Shown here: positions 24,886-28,847 of the stretch, piece by piece
Position numbering within the stretch: the stretch's first letter is position 1
How the letters are laid out: every line of letters begins with the position of its first letter
Assembly: GCA_016930735.1 (NCBI GenBank)
Contig: JAFGGF010000142.1
Coordinates: forward strand, 1-28,847
DNA from: Prolixibacteraceae bacterium
Lineage (GTDB): Bacteria; Bacteroidota; Bacteroidia; Bacteroidales; Prolixibacteraceae
DNA: 28,847 nt
Direction: 5' to 3'
Position numbers and translations under genes: made by a program
Notes under the pieces: model-generated
The model's input: the letters and a program-made list of their open reading frames with translations, nothing else
Databases searched by the model: none
What the model was told of the DNA's origin: nothing

Positions 24886-26157
24886 ATGATATTGTTATCG
24901 ACACAAACAACAGTTGTTATTACAGGTGTAATAGTATTTCTAGTGGTAATTATTTTACTGGTTGCCATACTGCTTTATGCCAAGAAAAAACTAACGCCTT
25001 CGGGAATTGTTAAAATCGACATCAATGACGGTTATCTGGAACTGGAAACAGAACCGGGAAGCACACTGCTTTCAACTCTTGGAAATAACAAAGTGCTGCT
25101 TCCTTCGGCATGTGGTGGAGGCGGAACCTGCGGAATGTGCCGTTGCCAGGTACTTGAAGGTGGTGGCTCAATACTTCCTACTGAGACAGGTTTTTTTACC
25201 CGTAAGGAACAAAATGACCACTGGAGGCTTGGTTGCCAGGTAAAGGTAAAGGAAGACATGAAAATCCATATGCACCAGGAAATCCTTGGTGTGAAAAAGT
25301 GGGAATGCGAAGTTGTATCAAACAACAATGTAGCAACTTATATCAAAGAATTTGTCGTTAAACTTCCTGAAGGTGAAACCCTTGATTTCAAATCGGGTGG
25401 ATATATCCAGATCGACGTTCCAAAAATTGAAGTAGATTTTAAGGATATGGAAGTATTGCCGCAGTTCCGTGAAGAATGGGAAAAATACAAAATGTTTGAC
25501 CTGAAAATGAAAAACCCGGAACCTACATTCCGTGCTTATTCTATGGCCAACCATCCTGCCGAAGGAAATATTGTAATGCTGAATATCCGTATCGCAACCC
25601 CACCGTTCGACAGGGTAAAAGGTGGATTTATGAAAGTAAATCCAGGTATCTGTTCATCATATATTTTTAACCTGAAACCTGGCGATAAAGTAACTGTATC
25701 AGGTCCTTACGGAGAATTCTTCCTGAAAAACAACGATAATGAAATGATGTTTATTGGCGGTGGTGCAGGCATGGCGCCAATGCGTTCACACTTGTTCCAT
25801 CTGTTCCATACCTTGAAAGAAAAGAAAAAGAAAATTACTTTCTGGTATGGTGCACGTTCCTGGAAAGAAGTTTTCTACTATGATCAGTTCAGAGAGATTG
25901 AGAAAAACTTCCCAAATTTTGAGTTTCACCTCGCACTTGACCGTGAAGATCCGGCAGCTAATGAAGCGTGTGTTTCATATAAAACAGGATTTGTTCACCA
26001 GGTAATTCACGATAACTACCTGAGTCAACACGAAGAACCGGAAGAAATCGATTTCTACATGTGTGGCCCACCAATGATGAATGATGCTGTTCAGAAAATG
26101 CTCTACAACCTGGGAGTACCGGATGAAAATGTATTGTTCGACGACTTCGGAAGCTAA
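24886..26157 (+). CDS. nqrF: Na+-translocating NADH:quinone reductase subunit F
   Basis: NqrF (423 residues) is the NADH-oxidising entry subunit. It has one N-terminal membrane helix (about 9-31), a 2Fe-2S ferredoxin domain with C76, C82, C85 and C117 (SACGGGGTCGMC then RLGCQV), and an FAD domain with FRAYSMANHP (215-224). The NAD-binding domain has IGGGAGMAPMRSHLFHLF (290-307) and ends in FYMCGPPMMND and VLFDDFGS. All cofactor motifs look intact. It is last in the operon; a degenerate heptad array and then a strong terminator follow. Confidence 0.97.
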   Translation: MILLSTQTTVVITGVIVFLVVIILLVAILLYAKKKLTPSGIVKIDINDGYLELETEPGSTLLSTLGNNKVLLPSACGGGGTCGMCRCQVLEGGGSILPTETGFFTRKEQNDHWRLGCQVKVKEDMKIHMHQEILGVKKWECEVVSNNNVATYIKEFVVKLPEGETLDFKSGGYIQIDVPKIEVDFKDMEVLPQFREEWEKYKMFDLKMKNPEPTFRAYSMANHPAEGNIVMLNIRIATPPFDRVKGGFMKVNPGICSSYIFNLKPGDKVTVSGPYGEFFLKNNDNEMMFIGGGAGMAPMRSHLFHLFHTLKEKKKKITFWYGARSWKEVFYYDQFREIEKNFPNFEFHLALDREDPAANEACVSYKTGFVHQVIHDNYLSQHEEPEEIDFYMCGPPMMNDAVQKMLYNLGVPDENVLFDDFGS

Positions 26158-26162
26158 ATTGA

Positions 26163-26197
26163 CTTCGAGCCACAAGTTTTGAGCTACGAGTAATTAG
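26163..26197 (+). repeat. Degenerate heptanucleotide array after nqrF
   Basis: Starting 6 bases after the nqrF stop, five 7-base units can be phased. Four end in GAG or AAG (first four bases CTTC, CCAC, TTTT, CTAC) and the fifth is TAATTAG. It shares period, phase and the closing GAGTAATTA with the cleaner array at 18758-18802. Confidence 0.55.
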
Positions 26198-26210
26198 TAA
26201 AATATTTCAT

Positions 26211-26245
26211 AGCCATTTTTCGAATGAAAGATGGCTTTTTCTTTT
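26211..26245 (+). terminator. Rho-independent terminator of the nqr operon
   Basis: AGCCATTTTTC and GAAAGATGGCT form an 11-base stem (one G-T wobble) closed by a GAAT tetraloop, followed by TTTTCTTTT. It lies 54 bases after the nqrF stop. Confidence 0.85.
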
Positions 26246-26344
26246 ATCAGAATTTCAACCTGAAAATAGTCGGAATTTATTTTGAATTATAGTTCTTTTA
26301 TTCAATTTATTTAACTTTATATTTTAAACCTAAATCAAATTAAT

Positions 26345-28192
26345 ATGAAAACATTCAAAACGTATCTTTTACTTCTGGCATTTACACTGCTGTTTTCACC
26401 GGTTATAAAAGCTCAACCATCAGGAGGGCCATATGGGCCCATGCAACAAACTTATGAACTACCTCAGGTTAAGGGGATTATATATTATGTTTCTCCGGAT
26501 GGAAAGGAAGAAAACGATGGTAAAACACTGGAAAATCCAACCACTATTGAGGCAGCCTTCAAAAAAGTTGTTACCGGCGATGCCATTGTTTTACGTGGCG
26601 GAATTTATCGTTCAGGTGACCTGACTCTGAATCAGGGTGTTACTATCCAGCCTTATAAAAATGAACAACCAATATTAAAAGGCACTTTAATTGCAAATGG
26701 ATGGCGTAACCTGAGAAATGGTTTATGGAGTATTTCGTGGGAACATTTATTTCCAAGTGCTCCTCAGAGCTGGTGGAGGAAAGAAAGTGAAGGCAGGATT
26801 ACTCCTCTTCATAAGTTTAATAATGACTTGATTTTTGTCGATGGCAGATACCTGCATTCAACAGGGTGGCTTGGCGAAGTGGACGAAAATTCCTTCTTTA
26901 TCGATTATGATGCTAAAATGGTTTACATCGGTACTGATCCTACAGACAAACTAGTTGAAATAACAGCTTTTAATATTGGTATAGATAGGGTAACAAAGGA
27001 AGCAAACGGGAAAAAACCAGATAAAATAGGACCAGTGATAAAAGGAATAACCATAACTCAATATGCTTTTCAGGGGATATCAGTTGATGGCACATATGCC
27101 AATGAACCGGCTGAAGAATCAGCGCTGGGAAAGGAAGTGGTTGGGACAACACTGGAAAATTGTGAAATTTCGTATTGTGGAAGGGTTGGCGCCTGGCTGC
27201 TCGGCGACAAATTGACGATGCGTCATTGTAAAGTAAGCGATACCAGTACCGAAGGCGTTTATATTAATTGTGCAAGTGATGTGTTGCTCGAAAAAAATAT
27301 ATTCACACGAAATAACATTGAACAGATAACCGGGTATTATCCGGCGGGTGTGAAAATATTTAATCAGACTCACCGTGTGGTATGCAACGACAACCTGGTA
27401 ATTGACCTACCCTACTCCCATGGAGTCTGGTTTGATGTAGGCAATGTTGACGGTGTATTTACCAATAACTGGGTTGAAGGAGTTGGATTACAGGAACATC
27501 GGTTTAATCAGAACAGTATCTGGCCTGCTCAGAGCGGTTTCTTTTTCGAAATTTCAAAAGGTGCTGTTTGTGCAGGGAATGTTTTTGTTAACTGCGATTA
27601 CGGAACTTTAGCTTTAAACAGTTGCGATGTTAAAGTTTACAACAATACTTACATAAACAGTCCGGCAGGATTTGCCCGCGACCAGCGAAGTGCTGAAGGC
27701 GACCATTTTGGCTGGCACCCTCAAACAGGCCCGGGTGTGGAAGAACGTACAGGGCATGAATTTGTAAACAACCTCTGTTACAGGAATAATTACGATTTCC
27801 CGCTTTTATTTATCTGGCAACCCGGATTTATGTGTGAAAGGCTTAAAGAAAGGGCTTTGGAGAAACTGGATAACAATGTTTATATAACAAAAGGATCGGT
27901 AAATCAACCTGATATATTGATTCATCAGAAAGTTGGTGAATCATGCGTGAACCTGTGCAATACAACGGGCGATATGAATAATTTAATTTCTGACTACTCA
28001 GGAAACAGTAAAAGTTTTAAGGATTATAACGGAATACTTTTTAAAGGTAGCCAGCTTGGAAATTATCAATTGATGGAAGGATTTGAAGGAGTAAATACAG
28101 GCTCGGAATTACCCGATTATATTAAAAAGAAACTTATCGTTAAAAAAATAAAAACCTGGGTTGGAGCTTATCCTGAAACAGCAAAAGAATAA
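26345..28192 (+). CDS. Secreted right-handed parallel beta-helix protein
   Basis: The 615-residue protein has a clear signal peptide (KTFKTYLLLLAFTLLFSPVIKA, cleavage before QPSGG). An N-terminal IYYVSPDGKEENDGKT...IEAAFKKVVTGDAIVLRGGIY segment (about 46-86) is the typical DUF1565/pectate-lyase-like cap. After it comes a beta-helix of short strands with regularly spaced N/C/V positions (LENCEISYCGR, MRHCKVSDTSTEGVYI, LLEKNIFTRNN, VVCNDNLVI, VFTNNWVEG, AGNVFVNCD, VKVYNNTYIN). This fold is shared by polysaccharide lyases, glycoside hydrolases and non-enzymatic proteins. I cannot identify catalytic residues with certainty, so enzymatic activity on a polysaccharide is only a possibility. No T9SS C-terminal domain or lipobox is seen, suggesting a periplasmic location. 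No SusC/SusD or other carbohydrate genes are beside it. It is a single-gene unit between two terminators. Confidence 0.85.
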   Translation: MKTFKTYLLLLAFTLLFSPVIKAQPSGGPYGPMQQTYELPQVKGIIYYVSPDGKEENDGKTLENPTTIEAAFKKVVTGDAIVLRGGIYRSGDLTLNQGVTIQPYKNEQPILKGTLIANGWRNLRNGLWSISWEHLFPSAPQSWWRKESEGRITPLHKFNNDLIFVDGRYLHSTGWLGEVDENSFFIDYDAKMVYIGTDPTDKLVEITAFNIGIDRVTKEANGKKPDKIGPVIKGITITQYAFQGISVDGTYANEPAEESALGKEVVGTTLENCEISYCGRVGAWLLGDKLTMRHCKVSDTSTEGVYINCASDVLLEKNIFTRNNIEQITGYYPAGVKIFNQTHRVVCNDNLVIDLPYSHGVWFDVGNVDGVFTNNWVEGVGLQEHRFNQNSIWPAQSGFFFEISKGAVCAGNVFVNCDYGTLALNSCDVKVYNNTYINSPAGFARDQRSAEGDHFGWHPQTGPGVEERTGHEFVNNLCYRNNYDFPLLFIWQPGFMCERLKERALEKLDNNVYITKGSVNQPDILIHQKVGESCVNLCNTTGDMNNLISDYSGNSKSFKDYNGILFKGSQLGNYQLMEGFEGVNTGSELPDYIKKKLIVKKIKTWVGAYPETAKE

Positions 28193-28204
28193 CTTTAAAA
28201 AGGA

Positions 28205-28229
28205 AAAGCCCGGTAATAAACCGGGCTTT
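28205..28229. terminator. Bidirectional rho-independent terminator
   Basis: AAAGCCCGGT and ACCGGGCTTT form a perfect 10-base stem with an AATAA loop. T-rich sequence follows in both directions (GATTTTCC on plus; TCCTTTTT on minus). It lies between the converging beta-helix and OmpA-SPOR genes and can serve both. Confidence 0.85.
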
Positions 28230-28274
28230 GATTTTCCTATCCGTAATTAAAACAATCGATCGTTCGTACACCCC

Positions 28275-28847
28275 CTAATTTGGCAAGACCATTTTTTGCC
28301 TTGTATTATCTTCGTATTCGAGTAACATTACCTGATACCCCATTGCTTTAACCCTGTTATAAATTTCAATTCCCTGATCTTTGTCTGTAAACGGACCAAT
28401 CTGGTATTTTATCAGGAAGTCTTCTTCAACATTAATAATCCCGTAGTGTGAAAAGTTTTCAACAATCCTGTCCATAGCAGAATTAATATTGATCGGTTTA
28501 ACCGATGCATAAAACTGAACCCTGTAATTTTTGCCTGATATTTTAATCGGAGGCAATTCATATTTTGTTCTTTTCACAACCGGAGTATTCCTGTTTGTAA
28601 CCGGCTGAGTGGAATATTTCCCATACATAATTTGATTACTCGGTACACTGGCAAATTTAGGTATATTTGAACCGGTTTCCAGAATGGTAAATGTTGTTCT
28701 GCGGTTCAAACGGTGTTCAACTTCATTCCCAGGTGATTCAATATATGGCCTGGTTTCTCCGTATCCTTTGGCTTTAATATTATTTGATGAAATACCTTTG
28801 CTGATAATGTAATCAACTGCTGATTGTGAACGTTTATTTGAAAGCCA
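28275..28847 (-). CDS. OmpA-family protein with C-terminal SPOR-like domain (5' end outside window)
   Basis: The frame is open to the window edge. Its first visible residues (WLSNKRSQSAVDYIIS, then IKAKGYGETRPYIESPGNEVEHRLNRRTTFTIL) are the C-terminal half of an OmpA_C/Pal peptidoglycan-binding domain, including the GYGE and NRRT signatures. After a roughly 45-residue linker, a SPOR-like domain follows (YRVQFYAS ... FLIKYQIGPFTDKDQGIEIYNRVKAMGYQVMLLEYED), ending the protein at 28275. By family knowledge both domains bind peptidoglycan, so the protein probably anchors the outer membrane to the wall. The N-terminal part, often TPR/WD40-like repeats or a lipoprotein signal in Bacteroidetes, lies outside the window. 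Confidence 0.85.
   Translation of the reverse strand, partial: WLSNKRSQSAVDYIISKGISSNNIKAKGYGETRPYIESPGNEVEHRLNRRTTFTILETGSNIPKFASVPSNQIMYGKYSTQPVTNRNTPVVKRTKYELPPIKISGKNYRVQFYASVKPININSAMDRIVENFSHYGIINVEEDFLIKYQIGPFTDKDQGIEIYNRVKAMGYQVMLLEYEDNTRQKMVLPN

Noticed and set aside
24886..26157. NqrA-F as an Rnf complex
   Set aside because: The order A-B-C-D-E-F, the NqrA sequence and the NqrF ferredoxin-FAD-NAD fusion are specific to Na+-NQR; Rnf lacks an NqrF-type subunit.

Overview
The window reads as AT-rich chromosome of a member of the Bacteroidota (Bacteroidetes), probably a Bacteroidales/Marinilabiliales-type marine or sediment lineage. The phylum call rests on three type IX secretion (T9SS) components (a gliding-motility C-terminal-domain surface protein, a PorP/SprF-family protein, and a T9SS plug protein), the Bacteroidetes form of AMP nucleosidase, a complete nqrABCDEF operon, promoter matches to TTTG-N19-TAnnTTTG, and genes without obvious Shine-Dalgarno sequences. 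The order-level placement is a guess. No tRNA, rRNA, CRISPR array, insertion sequence or phage gene was seen, and both edges cut through genes.

Left part (2-7581): the 3' end of a giant secreted repeat protein (at least 1689 residues) ends in a T9SS sorting domain of the gliding-motility-associated type. After a 377-base gap without a gene comes a PorP/SprF-family outer-membrane protein, the class of partner such substrates need. Tail-to-tail with it lies a flavodiiron protein (FprA type) for O2/NO detoxification.

Central housekeeping part (7716-16418): mltG and murB (cell wall) converge. A small HsdR-N/PD-(D/E)XK-like protein sits divergent to a tightly packed four-gene operon: AMP nucleosidase, DNA polymerase III delta (holA), rhomboid protease and a class IV aminotransferase. 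YqgE/AlgH, a DivIC/FtsB-type septum protein and delta-1-pyrroline-5-carboxylate dehydrogenase (pruA) follow on the minus strand.

Right part (16690-28847): a membrane PAS-PAS histidine kinase without an adjacent response regulator, the T9SS plug gene (minus), then nqrA-F with a good promoter and a strong terminator. Next is a secreted parallel beta-helix protein, and at the edge the 3' part of an OmpA-SPOR envelope protein.

The content is mostly core metabolism and envelope biology; I did not find a convincing new multi-gene system. The signals I rate highest are: (a) two degenerate 7-base-period arrays, each directly after a plus-strand gene and each ending in GAGTAATTA; (b) coordinated loss of one cysteine pair in a block of four repeats of the giant surface protein, which predicts a disulfide; and (c) a perfect FNR-type palindrome between the T9SS plug gene and nqrA.
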